NCBI GenBank assembly: GCA_009885525.1
Contig: VFKN01000035.1
Coordinates: 1 to 40,156 of the forward strand
DNA from: Anaerolineaceae bacterium
Lineage (GTDB): Bacteria; Chloroflexota; Anaerolineae; Anaerolineales; Villigracilaceae
Direction of reading: 5' to 3'
Length of the DNA: 40,156 nt
Made by a program: the position numbers and the translations under genes. The notes beneath the pieces are model-generated. The model had not been told where the DNA came from and did no database searches. It saw only the letters and a program-made list of their open reading frames with translations. Position 1 is the stretch's first letter. Each line of letters begins with the position of its first letter. Shown in pieces: positions 15,553 to 24,250 of this stretch.

Positions 15553-15888
15553 ATGGAAATTACAACTCAGGAATTTAAGCATTGCGACTTAATCAAGGTA
15601 AAGGGGCGTGTTGACAGCGCTACTGCGCCCGAGTTTTCAAAAGCGCTTGAGAAATCCAACGATAACAGCCATTTTAATATTGCGGTTGACATGGTTGAAC
15701 TTGAGTATATGTCCAGCGCGGGCTTCCGCGCCTTACTCGCCACTCAGAGAAACTGCAAACGTTATAACCGCGGTGAGTTGGTTCTGGTCAACGTGCCGGT
15801 GCGCATCAAAGAAGCGCTTGAACTTGCCGGCTTTACCGAACTGTTCAAGACCTTTGACGACACAATTACTGCCGTTGGCAGTTTCTAA
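15553..15888 (+). CDS. STAS-domain anti-sigma factor antagonist (RsbV/SpoIIAA-like)
   Basis: 111 residues, one STAS domain: LIKVKGRVDSATAPEF at the start, and VDMVELEYMSSAGFRALL with the phosphorylatable serine (Ser55 by analogy with SpoIIAA Ser58). The dephosphorylated form should bind the kinase encoded at 15966. CGGAGAGG precedes the ATG. A TATAAT at 15502-15507 is a possible -10 box, with only a weak -35 (TGTCGA). It is followed by a terminator-like hairpin, then the kinase and phosphatase genes. Confidence 0.9.
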   Translation: MEITTQEFKHCDLIKVKGRVDSATAPEFSKALEKSNDNSHFNIAVDMVELEYMSSAGFRALLATQRNCKRYNRGELVLVNVPVRIKEALELAGFTELFKTFDDTITAVGSF

Positions 15889-15917
15889 CGAATGTTAATC
15901 TTATAAATATAGAATGG

Positions 15918-15957
15918 AAAGCCGCCTCTTTTGTTTAATAAATAGAGGCGGCTTTTA
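15918..15957 (+). terminator. Hairpin between the STAS and RsbW-like genes
   Basis: Perfect 11-bp arms AAAGCCGCCTC (15918-15928) and GAGGCGGCTTT (15945-15955), then TTAATTTATTG. It is probably a partial terminator that lowers expression of the two downstream genes relative to the STAS protein; the next ATG is only 10 bp beyond. Confidence 0.65.
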
Positions 15958-15965
15958 ATTTATTG

Positions 15966-16376
15966 ATGCCAAGTGTAACTTTTCCTGCCCGTTTTGATTT
16001 TTTAGATGAGATCCGCGAATTTGTGGCGGATGTTGCGCGCGCGAATAGTTTTACCGACAAAGATATCTACTCCTTGCAGCTTGCTGCCGATGAAGCAGCC
16101 TCCAATATTATTGAACATGCTTATGAAGGGGTAACAAACGCTACTTTTGACGTGACCTGCGCTATGCAAAGCGATGCGCTTGTGATTACCATGCGCGATA
16201 CCGGCAAACCCTTTGATGTATCCAAAGTAAAACAACCCGACCTAAAAGCCGACCTAAGCGAGCGTCAGATTGGCGGATTGGGTGTCTACCTCATCCGCAA
16301 ACTAATGGATGAGGTGCATTATGAATCCAACTCAAGGACAGGCAATTTACTGACCATGATCAAGCGCAAGGGGTGA
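15966..16376 (+). CDS. Anti-sigma factor serine kinase, RsbW/SpoIIAB-like
   Basis: 136 residues, a GHKL ATPase of the HATPase_c_2 type: N-box LAADEAASNIIEHAY, G1 MRDTGKPFD, G2-type GGLGVYLIRKLMDEV. It should phosphorylate the STAS protein and bind a sigma factor or another output. No sigma gene is adjacent, so the output is unknown. ATG 15966 is preferred over the TTG 3 bp earlier. The nearest Shine-Dalgarno-like sequence lies inside the preceding hairpin, so that hairpin may also limit translation (inference). Confidence 0.9.
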   Translation: MPSVTFPARFDFLDEIREFVADVARANSFTDKDIYSLQLAADEAASNIIEHAYEGVTNATFDVTCAMQSDALVITMRDTGKPFDVSKVKQPDLKADLSERQIGGLGVYLIRKLMDEVHYESNSRTGNLLTMIKRKG

Positions 16377-16382
16377 AATTAT

Positions 16383-19300
16383 ATGAGCGCAAAGGTAAAC
16401 GCGAAACATCCCCCAATTTATGATTGGAGTCAACTTGCGAGTTTTGGGGAACAACTTCGCAGGGAAGATTCTCTCAGCGCGCAGCGTGACCGCATCGTAT
16501 CCATGACCAGCCTCTTGATGGAGGGCGTGGTGGATGTCTGGCTCAACGAAAATATATTTCGCCTGCCCGATTGGGAACCCGGCGCGGCATTTCCTCCGCA
16601 GCCTCCCAAAGGTGGGATGCGTCTCGCCATCAAATCGGGGAAAATCACCACCCAGAAAATAAAACGGAAAATAAAGACAAAGTCGCCTTTAACCTTCGCC
16701 GCGATTCCGCTTGAAGACCAGGAGATTACCCTCGGCGCGCTTCAGATCACGCGCCCAAAGGGACCCATCTTTTCGCCCGAAGAATTGAACCTGCTTCAAG
16801 GACTTGCACAAATTGTTTCGATGAGTTTATTCGCCGCGCACCGCGCCGAAGTGGAACAGTTCCGACTCAGGCAGCTTGATCTCGTCCGCGCGGTCAGCGC
16901 GCAGATCGCCAACGTGCTCGATCTGGATGAACTTTCCAAACGCGTTACGGAACTCATTCAAAAGACATTTAATTATTATTATGTAGCCATCTTTACGCTT
17001 AAGCCGAACACCAAGGCGCTGCGTTTTCGCTCCAGTGCTGTCGCGCCGCGCAAAGGCAGGAAGAAAGCCGCCATCGCGCTGGAAGTGGAAATCGGGCAGG
17101 GGCTCATCGGTGAAGCCGCAAATACCGGCAGGCAGATCATCAGCGATGATGTGCGCTCCGATCCGCATTACCGCTTCATCGATAGTTTGCCCGAAACACA
17201 ATCCGAAGTTGTCATCCCGCTAAAAATAGAAGACCGCGTGCTGGGCGTGCTGGATGTTCAGAGCAACCAACCGCATGCGTTTCATCCCAATGACTTATTA
17301 ATCCTCAACGCGCTGGCGGATAATATCGCGCAGGCGGTGGAAGGCGCGCGTTTATATAATACCTTGCACCGCCGCGCCGATCAGCTCACGCTGGTTTCCG
17401 AGGTCAGCAAGAGTGTCACATCCACGCTTGAACTTTCTGAGATCATGCGCGATGCGGCTGCATTGATCCACGACAAATTCGGGTATCCGCATGTCTCGTT
17501 GTTTACGGTGCATCCCAATCGCCGCTTGATTTTGTATCAGGCTGGCAGCGGCAAGCGCAGTAAAAAACTGGAAGGCTTCACCGTTCCATTGGATGATGCC
17601 GATGGCATCATGCCGTGGGTGGCGCGTAATGGATATACCGTGCTCGCCAACGACGTTTCGAAACATCCGCGTTATGTGCCTTCGCCTTTGCCCCCAAAAA
17701 ATACACAATCGGAACTTTGCGTCCCGCTGCTTTTTGATGGAGAAGTTGTCGGCTTGCTCGATATTCAAGCGGATAAATTAAACGCTTTCACCGAAGATGA
17801 CCAGATGATGTTTGAAGCCGTCGCGGATACGATGGCAGCCGCGATTCGCAACGCGGATTTATATCGCTCGGAACAGTGGCGGCGCCAGGTTTCGGATAGC
17901 TTGCGCGAAGTCGCGGGCTTGATCTCGGATAACGTCGGCATAGATGAAGTGCTGCAAACGATCCTCTCTGAATTGGAACGCAACCTGCCCATTGATATTT
18001 CCGCGATCTGGTTATTGCAAGACGACGAGTTGTGCCTCTCCGCTGTGCGCGGCGTAGACGCGAGTCAAGTTGAAAGCGTGTGTGTTACCAATCCCGATGC
18101 AATTTACACAATGGCTGAAGCCTTGATGTCGGATATCCCCATTATTCGCCGCGCCGATGAACCGCTTTGGCCCGCAGGTTTGACCGCCGGTTATGAACAG
18201 AGTTATTCATCCATTGCCGCGCCTTTGCGCGTGGGGGACCGTCAATTGGGTGTGCTGACTCTTTCGCATCATACATCCGGGCGTTATGGTCACGAGGCGC
18301 AAGCCATCACCGCCACGCTTGCGAGTTATGCTTCGGTTGCGATTGAAAATGCGCGCCTGTATGATTCCGCGCAAGAGCAGGCATATGCCTCCGCGGCGTT
18401 ATTGCAAGTGGCGCAGGCAGTTGTGAGTTTGAACGACCTCGATGAAATTTTGAGTTCCATCATCCGCATCATGCCGATCCTGGTGGGAATTCAGCGCGTG
18501 GCGTTATATCGCTGGGATGCGCTGCGCGAGACCTTCGTCGCTTCACATGAATATGGATTTTCGGAAGATGAAGAATTTGTGCTGACCGAGAGAGAATTTA
18601 AAACGGGTTCTTTTCCGCTGCTGGATATGGTACGCGACGAGAGCCGAACGGTGATCCACGAGGTGACACCCGAGATGCGTCCTGCTACGTGGTTGCAAAT
18701 CCAACCCGAGCTGGGAAATGAAGCGGATGCGATTAATTCCGCGCAGCTGTTAATCGCGGTTCCGTTATCGATCAAGAATGATACGTTCGGCGTGATGTTG
18801 ATTCAGGAAGCGGAGAACGGGCGCAGATTTCGCGCGCGCCGCATTGAGATTATCAATGGCATTGCGCAGCAAGCCGCGCTTGCAATTCAGAATGATCTTT
18901 TGCAATTGGAGATGGTGGTGCGTGAGCGCCTCGAAACTGAAGTTCAACTTGCGCGCCAAATCCAGCAGACGTTTATTCCGCAATTCCTACCGGACCTTTC
19001 GGGTTGGCAGCTCGCGGCGCGCTGGCGCACGGCGCGGCAGGTGGGCGGTGACTTTTATGATGTGATCGAATTGCCGAACGATAAACTTGGAATTTTTATC
19101 GCGGATGTGGCGGATAAGGGCATGCCCGCCGCGCTATTCATGGCGCTCACGCGCACGTTGATCCGCGCCGCCGCTGTCGAAATAGATTCGCCCGTCGATG
19201 TGATGCGCCGTGTCAACGATCAACTGTTGCCCGATACGCAGCAAGGCATGTTCGTCACGGCGGTCTATGGCGTGCTGGATACAAAGAGCGGAGATTTCAC

Positions 19301-19652
19301 TTACGTCAACGCGGGACATAATCCGCCGTTTTGGGTGAAGGTTGATGACGGCATTACAAGACTCACACGCACAGCCGTTGCGCTGGGTGTGATGCACCAG
19401 CCGAATATGAAAGAAAACACGATCTCACTTGGCGAAGGCGATACCTTATTGCTTTATACCGACGGCTTGACCGAAGCCTTCTCGCCTGTGGGGGAACTGT
19501 TTGGTGAGGCGCGGTTAATGAATGCACTTCACTCCATTCAGCCCTGCACCGCGGATGAAATCCTCATGCAGGTGGAAGAGCATTTGAATGAGTTCATCGA
19601 GTCCGTTCCGCTGGGGGACGATCTCACGATGCTGGCGGTGAGGAGAGGGTAG
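16383..19652 (+). CDS. Multi-GAF PP2C (SpoIIE/RsbU-type) serine phosphatase
   Basis: 1089 residues, no membrane segment. Up to five GAF-like domains in series (about 60-160 weak, 185-320, 345-490, 510-660, 680-835). A coiled coil (ERLETEVQLARQIQQTFIPQ) leads to a SpoIIE-type PP2C domain (about 870-1088). The metal-site motifs are intact: VGGDFYDVIEL, IADVADKGMPAALFMA, VNAGHNPPFW, LLLYTDGLTEAFSP and LGDDLTMLAVRR. Its expected role is to dephosphorylate the STAS protein and so switch the partner-switching module in response to ligands of the GAF domains. AAGGGGTG precedes the ATG, which starts 6 bp after the kinase stop, so the two are one unit. Confidence 0.93.
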   Translation: MSAKVNAKHPPIYDWSQLASFGEQLRREDSLSAQRDRIVSMTSLLMEGVVDVWLNENIFRLPDWEPGAAFPPQPPKGGMRLAIKSGKITTQKIKRKIKTKSPLTFAAIPLEDQEITLGALQITRPKGPIFSPEELNLLQGLAQIVSMSLFAAHRAEVEQFRLRQLDLVRAVSAQIANVLDLDELSKRVTELIQKTFNYYYVAIFTLKPNTKALRFRSSAVAPRKGRKKAAIALEVEIGQGLIGEAANTGRQIISDDVRSDPHYRFIDSLPETQSEVVIPLKIEDRVLGVLDVQSNQPHAFHPNDLLILNALADNIAQAVEGARLYNTLHRRADQLTLVSEVSKSVTSTLELSEIMRDAAALIHDKFGYPHVSLFTVHPNRRLILYQAGSGKRSKKLEGFTVPLDDADGIMPWVARNGYTVLANDVSKHPRYVPSPLPPKNTQSELCVPLLFDGEVVGLLDIQADKLNAFTEDDQMMFEAVADTMAAAIRNADLYRSEQWRRQVSDSLREVAGLISDNVGIDEVLQTILSELERNLPIDISAIWLLQDDELCLSAVRGVDASQVESVCVTNPDAIYTMAEALMSDIPIIRRADEPLWPAGLTAGYEQSYSSIAAPLRVGDRQLGVLTLSHHTSGRYGHEAQAITATLASYASVAIENARLYDSAQEQAYASAALLQVAQAVVSLNDLDEILSSIIRIMPILVGIQRVALYRWDALRETFVASHEYGFSEDEEFVLTEREFKTGSFPLLDMVRDESRTVIHEVTPEMRPATWLQIQPELGNEADAINSAQLLIAVPLSIKNDTFGVMLIQEAENGRRFRARRIEIINGIAQQAALAIQNDLLQLEMVVRERLETEVQLARQIQQTFIPQFLPDLSGWQLAARWRTARQVGGDFYDVIELPNDKLGIFIADVADKGMPAALFMALTRTLIRAAAVEIDSPVDVMRRVNDQLLPDTQQGMFVTAVYGVLDTKSGDFTYVNAGHNPPFWVKVDDGITRLTRTAVALGVMHQPNMKENTISLGEGDTLLLYTDGLTEAFSPVGELFGEARLMNALHSIQPCTADEILMQVEEHLNEFIESVPLGDDLTMLAVRRG

Positions 19653-19799
19653 CCGTCTTTGTACGCTTTGTGTGGCACGAATATTTACCTCCGTGCGGAG
19701 AATGGTGGGAGAAATAGTTTGTGACGAGATTGAAATTCGTGGAAGATTCACACCCGAATATTTTTCTGTTTCTCGAAATTGATTCTGCCTTCTATGCCC

Positions 19800-19829
19800 G
19801 CACGGCGATGAAACCGCCGTGCTATTTTT
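19800..19829 (+). terminator. Terminator candidate after the phosphatase gene
   Basis: Arms GCACGGCG (19800-19807) and CGCCGTGC (19815-19822) with a 7-base loop, then TATTTTTA. The 359-bp spacer 19653-20011 holds this hairpin, the word repeat at 19885-19914 and otherwise nothing I can name. Confidence 0.65.
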
Positions 19830-19884
19830 ACAAAGCCCGCTAAAGCGGACTAACAACACATTGCTTTATCTATATTTTATTTTT

Positions 19885-19914
19885 TTCATCCCTCATCCTT
19901 CATAATTCATCCTT
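19885..19914. repeat. GGATGAA word repeat (non-coding copy)
   Basis: Reverse complement of the 30-base unit at 1296-1325 with one mismatch (GGATGAGGGATGAA instead of GGATGAAGGATGAA). It lies in the spacer downstream of the phosphatase gene. Confidence 0.75.
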
Positions 19915-20011
19915 TTCTCTTCCCCCGGTTTTTACAATCTTTTTACACCTGCGCCACACTCCCATTACCTTCTCAACCTAAAATCATGTCGTAACCTAAA
20001 GGAGGCTTACG

Positions 20012-20530
20012 ATGAAAAATATGTTCAACAAAATGATTTTGGCGGTCTTGACCGCCGCCCTCGTCTTCGTATCGTTCCCTGTCACCAGCGTTTTCGCGCA
20101 GGGACAAAATCCCCCGAAACTCACCACTGCAAAAATGGAAGAGGTTTGGGCGCGCCAGTTGAATCGCTACGCGAGAATTGGCAAAGCCTTCGATGGCAGT
20201 GATGTGCGGCTTGCCTTGTTGCAGGCGCGCATCAATCTGGCAAAGGCGAATGGCAAGGATGTCACCGCGGTGCAAACTGCGCTGGATAACCTCAATGCCG
20301 CGCTGAAAAATGCCAAGCCGATCTACGAAAGCATGAATGGCATTGTCAACGCTCATCAGGGATTTGACGCGAACGGTAAAGTGACCGACGCCGAGAAAGC
20401 CAAAGCCACGTTGAAGGAGATGCACGCGAAGTTCGAGGAGATCAAATCCGCGCTGGGTGGTACGCGTCAGGCGCTGCGTGATGCGCTGCTGGCTTTCCGC
20501 GCTGCGAATAAGCCTGCAAAGGGTTCGTAG
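20012..20530 (+). CDS. Secreted helical protein of unknown function
   Basis: 172 residues. Sec signal peptide: KK-type N-terminus, hydrophobic core MILAVLTAALVFVSFPVTS and cleavage after VFA (about residue 29). The mature part is almost entirely amphipathic helix (ALLQARINLAKANGKDVTAVQTALDNLNAALKNAK, given as a repeated heptad-like pattern). It resembles in style small periplasmic helical-bundle proteins, but I recognise no family. TAAAGGAGG lies 8 bp upstream of the ATG. It is followed by a palindromic element. Cysteine is absent from the mature part. Confidence 0.8.
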   Translation: MKNMFNKMILAVLTAALVFVSFPVTSVFAQGQNPPKLTTAKMEEVWARQLNRYARIGKAFDGSDVRLALLQARINLAKANGKDVTAVQTALDNLNAALKNAKPIYESMNGIVNAHQGFDANGKVTDAEKAKATLKEMHAKFEEIKSALGGTRQALRDALLAFRAANKPAKGS

Positions 20531-20540
20531 TCAAAATCAT

Positions 20541-20633
20541 ATGTCATTGCGAGGGCGGTGCTCTTCCGCCCGAAGCAATCCCCTGCAAATTTGGAGATTG
20601 CTTCGCCGCTAAGAACGCGGCTCGCAATGACAT
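20541..20633. repeat. GTCATTGCGAG...CTCGCAATGAC palindromic element
   Basis: Outer arms ATGTCATTGCGAG (20541-20553) and CTCGCAATGACAT (20621-20633). The inner arms are GAAGCAATC and GATTGCTTC. This is the well-known GTCATTGCGAGG...GAAGCAATC class of interspersed hairpin. It lies between convergent genes. Confidence 0.8.
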
Positions 20634-20637
20634 GGAT

Positions 20638-21774
20638 TTATTTCAATGCTTGTTCCAAATCTGCGATCAAATCATCCACGTTTTCGATGCCGACTGATAA
20701 GCGCACCAAGCCGGGGTCAACTTCCAAAGCCGAACCGACCACCGAGAGATGCGTCATCGCCGCAGGGACTTCGATCAGCGATTCAACTCCGCCAAGTGAC
20801 TCTGCGAGCGTAAATATTTTTGTGGATTCAGCAACGCGGATTGCGGCTTCGCGCCCGTCTTTCATGATGAACGAGATCATCCCGCCGCCGTTTTTCATCT
20901 GACGCTTCGCGATACTGACCTGCGGATGACTCTCGTGGAACGGATAGATCAGCTTGCCGATATTTTTCTGTTGCTCAAGAAACGCGACGATCTTCTCCGC
21001 GTTTTGCGCGTGCCGATCCATGCGGATGGGCAGAGTCTTAATTCCACGCAGCACCAGGAATGAATCCATCGGGCCGATAATTCCACCGATGGCATTTTGC
21101 AGATACGCGAGTTGGGCGCCCAACTCTTTATCCTTACCAATAATCGCGCCGCCGACTGCATCTGAATGTCCGCCGAGATATTTGGTCATGGAATGAACAA
21201 CCAAATCCGCGCCGAGTTCAAGCGGACGTTGAAGATACGGCGTGGCGAAAGTATTATCCACAACTAGCAATGGTTTATTAGGATGCGCCTTCACAATCTC
21301 CACGACTCGGCGAATATCGGTCACAGCCAGCAGAGGATTGGTGGGCGTTTCGAGCCAGACAATTTTGGTGGAAGGAGTCAGCGCCTCGGCGAGATTCTCG
21401 GGGTCGGTCGTATCCGCGAAAGTGAAGTCGAGACCAAAGCGGCGCAGGATTTTATCGAAGAGGCGGAACGTCCCGCCGTAGACATCGTTACCAGCCACGA
21501 CATGATCGCCCTGCGATAACATCCGCAAGACCGTATCCGTGGCCGCCATGCCGGATGCGAACGCAAGTCCCCACTGCCCGCCTTCGAGTTCGGCTAAACA
21601 ATCCTGCAATGCCTTGCGCGTGGGATTCAACGTGCGCGAATATTCATATCCCTGGCGCGGCTTTCCAATTCCATCCTGCATATAAGTGGAGGTGAAATAA
21701 ACGGGCGTCATCACCGCGCCGTTGTTGGGGTCGGGTTCCTGTCCTGCGTGAATTGCGAGGGTTTCAAATTTCAT
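20638..21774 (-). CDS. Trans-sulfuration PLP enzyme (cystathionine gamma-synthase/gamma-lyase family)
   Basis: 378 residues, full length for the Cys/Met metabolism PLP family. PLP-lysine Lys198 in VVHSMTKYLGGHSDAVGG. Other motifs: YEYSRTLNPTRKALQDCLAELEGG, AFASGMAATDTVLRML, VVDNTFATPYLQRPLELG, and C-terminal ESLGGVESLIEVPAAMTH. The sequence cannot by itself separate cystathionine gamma-synthase, gamma-lyase and O-acetylhomoserine sulfhydrylase. The length and the SLIEVPAAMTH end fit the MetB/MetC-gamma-lyase group. The gene stands alone; a TATAAT lies about 40 bp upstream on the minus strand (21815-21810). The stop is 4 bp from a palindromic element. Confidence 0.9.
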   Translation of the reverse strand: MKFETLAIHAGQEPDPNNGAVMTPVYFTSTYMQDGIGKPRQGYEYSRTLNPTRKALQDCLAELEGGQWGLAFASGMAATDTVLRMLSQGDHVVAGNDVYGGTFRLFDKILRRFGLDFTFADTTDPENLAEALTPSTKIVWLETPTNPLLAVTDIRRVVEIVKAHPNKPLLVVDNTFATPYLQRPLELGADLVVHSMTKYLGGHSDAVGGAIIGKDKELGAQLAYLQNAIGGIIGPMDSFLVLRGIKTLPIRMDRHAQNAEKIVAFLEQQKNIGKLIYPFHESHPQVSIAKRQMKNGGGMISFIMKDGREAAIRVAESTKIFTLAESLGGVESLIEVPAAMTHLSVVGSALEVDPGLVRLSVGIENVDDLIADLEQALK

Positions 21775-21948
21775 GAATGCTCCTTTGGGTAGTGATAAAA
21801 GTGTATGTGATTATAAACTCTCTTTTGAAGGGGCTGTCATGTCAGATTGAGCCATGAATCACATTTTTTCATTTCTCATTTCTGCAATATAATAAATGTG
21901 ACATATCGTGTCGTGTATTTTTGAAACTATGTAACGAAGGAGATAAAA

Positions 21949-24096
21949 ATGAAAAAGAATCATGCAACAAAATCCCTGCTAATGGTTACTGTGATGATGA
22001 TCGTTCTGACAATGCTGCTGGCAACCTCGGCAGCAGTTGCGCGAGAGGGCGGCTCGAATATCGTTGAGGTGGATATTCAATCTTCTTCCATAACATGGAC
22101 GCCTTTGCTTGACGGTATAAAAGGCATGACCTTGACGGTTACAGGTCCCGATGGCTTTTATTTTCGGGAGGAATATGATGCAAATGCCCGCCCAACTATC
22201 TCCAGCGGCGATTTAACGGACGGCACATATAACTATGAGATTTCCCTGTGGTCTGTGATTTCCCCGGAACCAGTGGATGAGTCTCTACGCGGACTGAACA
22301 TCTCGCCCAGCGACCCAATGACGCAGTCCGGCGCGTTTACCGTTCTCAGCGGATCGTTTGTGAGCCCAACCGAAGAGGGTGGCAAAGACTCTAATACGGT
22401 TACAGAAGGCGAAGTGATTCCGAATGACGTGGTAAATGCGGATGACTTTATCGTACAAGGCAGCCTTTGTGCTGGTTTCGATTGTATAAATAATGAAGTC
22501 TTTGGGTTCGATACGATACGCTTGAAGGAAAACAACACCCGTCTCTCTTTCGACGATACCAGTGTTGGCGTAGGGTTTCCAGCCAATGATTGGACGATTG
22601 TTGCAAATGACAGCGCCAGTGGAGGCGCAAATTATCTGGCATTTCAGGATGTGACCGGCGCCAAATTTCCTTTCATGGTTACAGCTGGCGCGCCAACCAA
22701 TTCCCTTTTTGTAAGCAGCACTGGCAATCTTGGCATTGGCACAGGCGCGCCGATTCTGGATATTCACACTGTTACTGGCGATACCCCTGCAATTCGCTTG
22801 GAACAGAATGGTTCGGGCGGTTTTACCCCGCAAACATGGGATGTTGCCGGAAATGAAGCCAATTTCTTCGTCCGCGATGTTACCGGCGGAAGCAGGCTTC
22901 CCTTCCGTATTCGTCCCGGTGCGCCAACCAGTTCCATTGATATTAACGCAGCCGGTAACGTCGGTATAGGAACATCTGCTCCGGTTTATGACCTGGATGT
23001 TGCAAACACCGGCGCAGAGACCAGTCTGAGCGTGCGGCGCACAGATGGGACAACCCTTAAACTTTTCACCACGAGTGGCGCGGGAATATTTGGCACCGAA
23101 AATGATTTCCCGCTGCAATTCCAGACGAACAACATCCCGCAAATGACGCTGGCTACTTCTGGCAATGTCGGCATTGGAACAGATGCCCCCGCTTATGATT
23201 TGGATGTTGCCAACACTGCCGCGGATGCCAGCCTTGGCGTAAGAAATACGAGCGGCGCGACCGCTAAACTTCTTGCTACAAGCAGCGCGGGAATGGTCGG
23301 CACCGAAAATAATTTCCCGCTGCAATTTCAGGTAAACAACGTCCCTCAAATGACCGTGACTACAACGGGCAGGGTTGGCATTGGAACATCAACACCGACC
23401 TTTAGTTTGCAAGTTAAAAAAACCGGCGTAAATTCCAGCCTCGGCTTGCAGCGCACAAATGGGGCAATCCTCAAACTGCTCGCCGCCACTAACAAAGGTG
23501 TAATCGGAACGCAAAACAAATTCCCCTTGCAGTTTTGGGTAAATAACAAATCTAAAATGACTCTGGCAACCGATGGCACTCTGACTGTTTTAGGTCGCGT
23601 GAAAGCCACTGCTTTCAATGTGACCTCAGACAGAAACGCCAAAGAGAACTTCGCCCCAATTGATCAGGCAAGCGTGCTGGAACGCCTGTCTGCGATCCCA
23701 ATTTCCACCTGGAATTTTATCGAGAATGATAACAAGGTGGCGCATATGGGTCCCATGGCTCAGGATTTCTATGCGGCATTTGGGCTTGGCATGGACGATA
23801 AACATATCAGCACAACCGACGCCGATGGCGTGGCATTTGCCGCTATTCAGGAACTTAATAGCCGCAACGAGGCGCTCTCATCTGAGAATGTCTCTCTGCA
23901 CAGTCAAGTTGACGATTTGGCAGCGCGTATTTCTTCTCTCGAATCTAGCGGCGTTCCCATATCTACCCAACCATCGCAGAATGGGATGATCTTGCTGAAT
24001 CTGGCGCTGATAAGCATAAACCTGGGGTTGATCGTCGCGTTGGTTTGGTTAATTCACCGCGGTTCTTTATTGAAAATTAAATCCGGTAACTCATAA
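21949..24096 (+). CDS. Surface protein with beta-rich repeats, S74 autocleavage domain and C-terminal membrane anchor
   Basis: 715 residues. Signal peptide 1-31 (cleavage after AVA). The N-terminal region (to about 150) begins with a FIMAH/fibronectin-like beta style. Then come GIGT-type repeats of about 72 residues: GNVGIGTSAPVYDLDVAN, GNVGIGTDAPAYDLDVAN, GRVGIGTSTPTFSLQVKK, each followed by FPLQF-NN-MT. The S74 endosialidase chaperone domain starts near 555 (NVTSDRNAKENF). Ser560 and Lys565 have the same +5 spacing as the MYRF Ser/Lys dyad. A coiled coil (about 640-668) and one helix (about 679-703, LLNLALISINLGLIVALVWLI) finish the protein. S74 domains trimerise and cut themselves before the Ser. 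The N-terminal trimer would thus be freed while the stalk stays in the membrane (inference). GAAGGAG precedes the ATG; TATAAT at 21888. Confidence 0.87.
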   Translation: MKKNHATKSLLMVTVMMIVLTMLLATSAAVAREGGSNIVEVDIQSSSITWTPLLDGIKGMTLTVTGPDGFYFREEYDANARPTISSGDLTDGTYNYEISLWSVISPEPVDESLRGLNISPSDPMTQSGAFTVLSGSFVSPTEEGGKDSNTVTEGEVIPNDVVNADDFIVQGSLCAGFDCINNEVFGFDTIRLKENNTRLSFDDTSVGVGFPANDWTIVANDSASGGANYLAFQDVTGAKFPFMVTAGAPTNSLFVSSTGNLGIGTGAPILDIHTVTGDTPAIRLEQNGSGGFTPQTWDVAGNEANFFVRDVTGGSRLPFRIRPGAPTSSIDINAAGNVGIGTSAPVYDLDVANTGAETSLSVRRTDGTTLKLFTTSGAGIFGTENDFPLQFQTNNIPQMTLATSGNVGIGTDAPAYDLDVANTAADASLGVRNTSGATAKLLATSSAGMVGTENNFPLQFQVNNVPQMTVTTTGRVGIGTSTPTFSLQVKKTGVNSSLGLQRTNGAILKLLAATNKGVIGTQNKFPLQFWVNNKSKMTLATDGTLTVLGRVKATAFNVTSDRNAKENFAPIDQASVLERLSAIPISTWNFIENDNKVAHMGPMAQDFYAAFGLGMDDKHISTTDADGVAFAAIQELNSRNEALSSENVSLHSQVDDLAARISSLESSGVPISTQPSQNGMILLNLALISINLGLIVALVWLIHRGSLLKIKSGNS

Positions 24097-24120
24097 AAAT
24101 AACTTCGAAACGGAATCAGG

Positions 24121-24157
24121 CAGACGTCCCCGCATAAGGTGCAGGGGCGTCTGTTTT
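24121..24157 (+). terminator. Terminator of the S74 protein gene
   Basis: CAGACGTCCCC pairs with GGGGCGTCTG (one bulged T), followed by TTTT. It starts 25 bp after the stop codon. Confidence 0.8.
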
Positions 24158-24250
24158 CAATCCGCCAGTCAAAGGTTTGGCGTGCGCGCCGCAACATCAT
24201 AGGGTAAACTTCCGGCTTGATCTTGCGTCTATGCACCAAAGGAAAATATT

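Noticed and set aside
22285..23349. 354-residue frame on the minus strand
   Set aside because: It is antisense to the repeat region of the S74 protein gene and mirrors its repeats; no family features or ribosome site.
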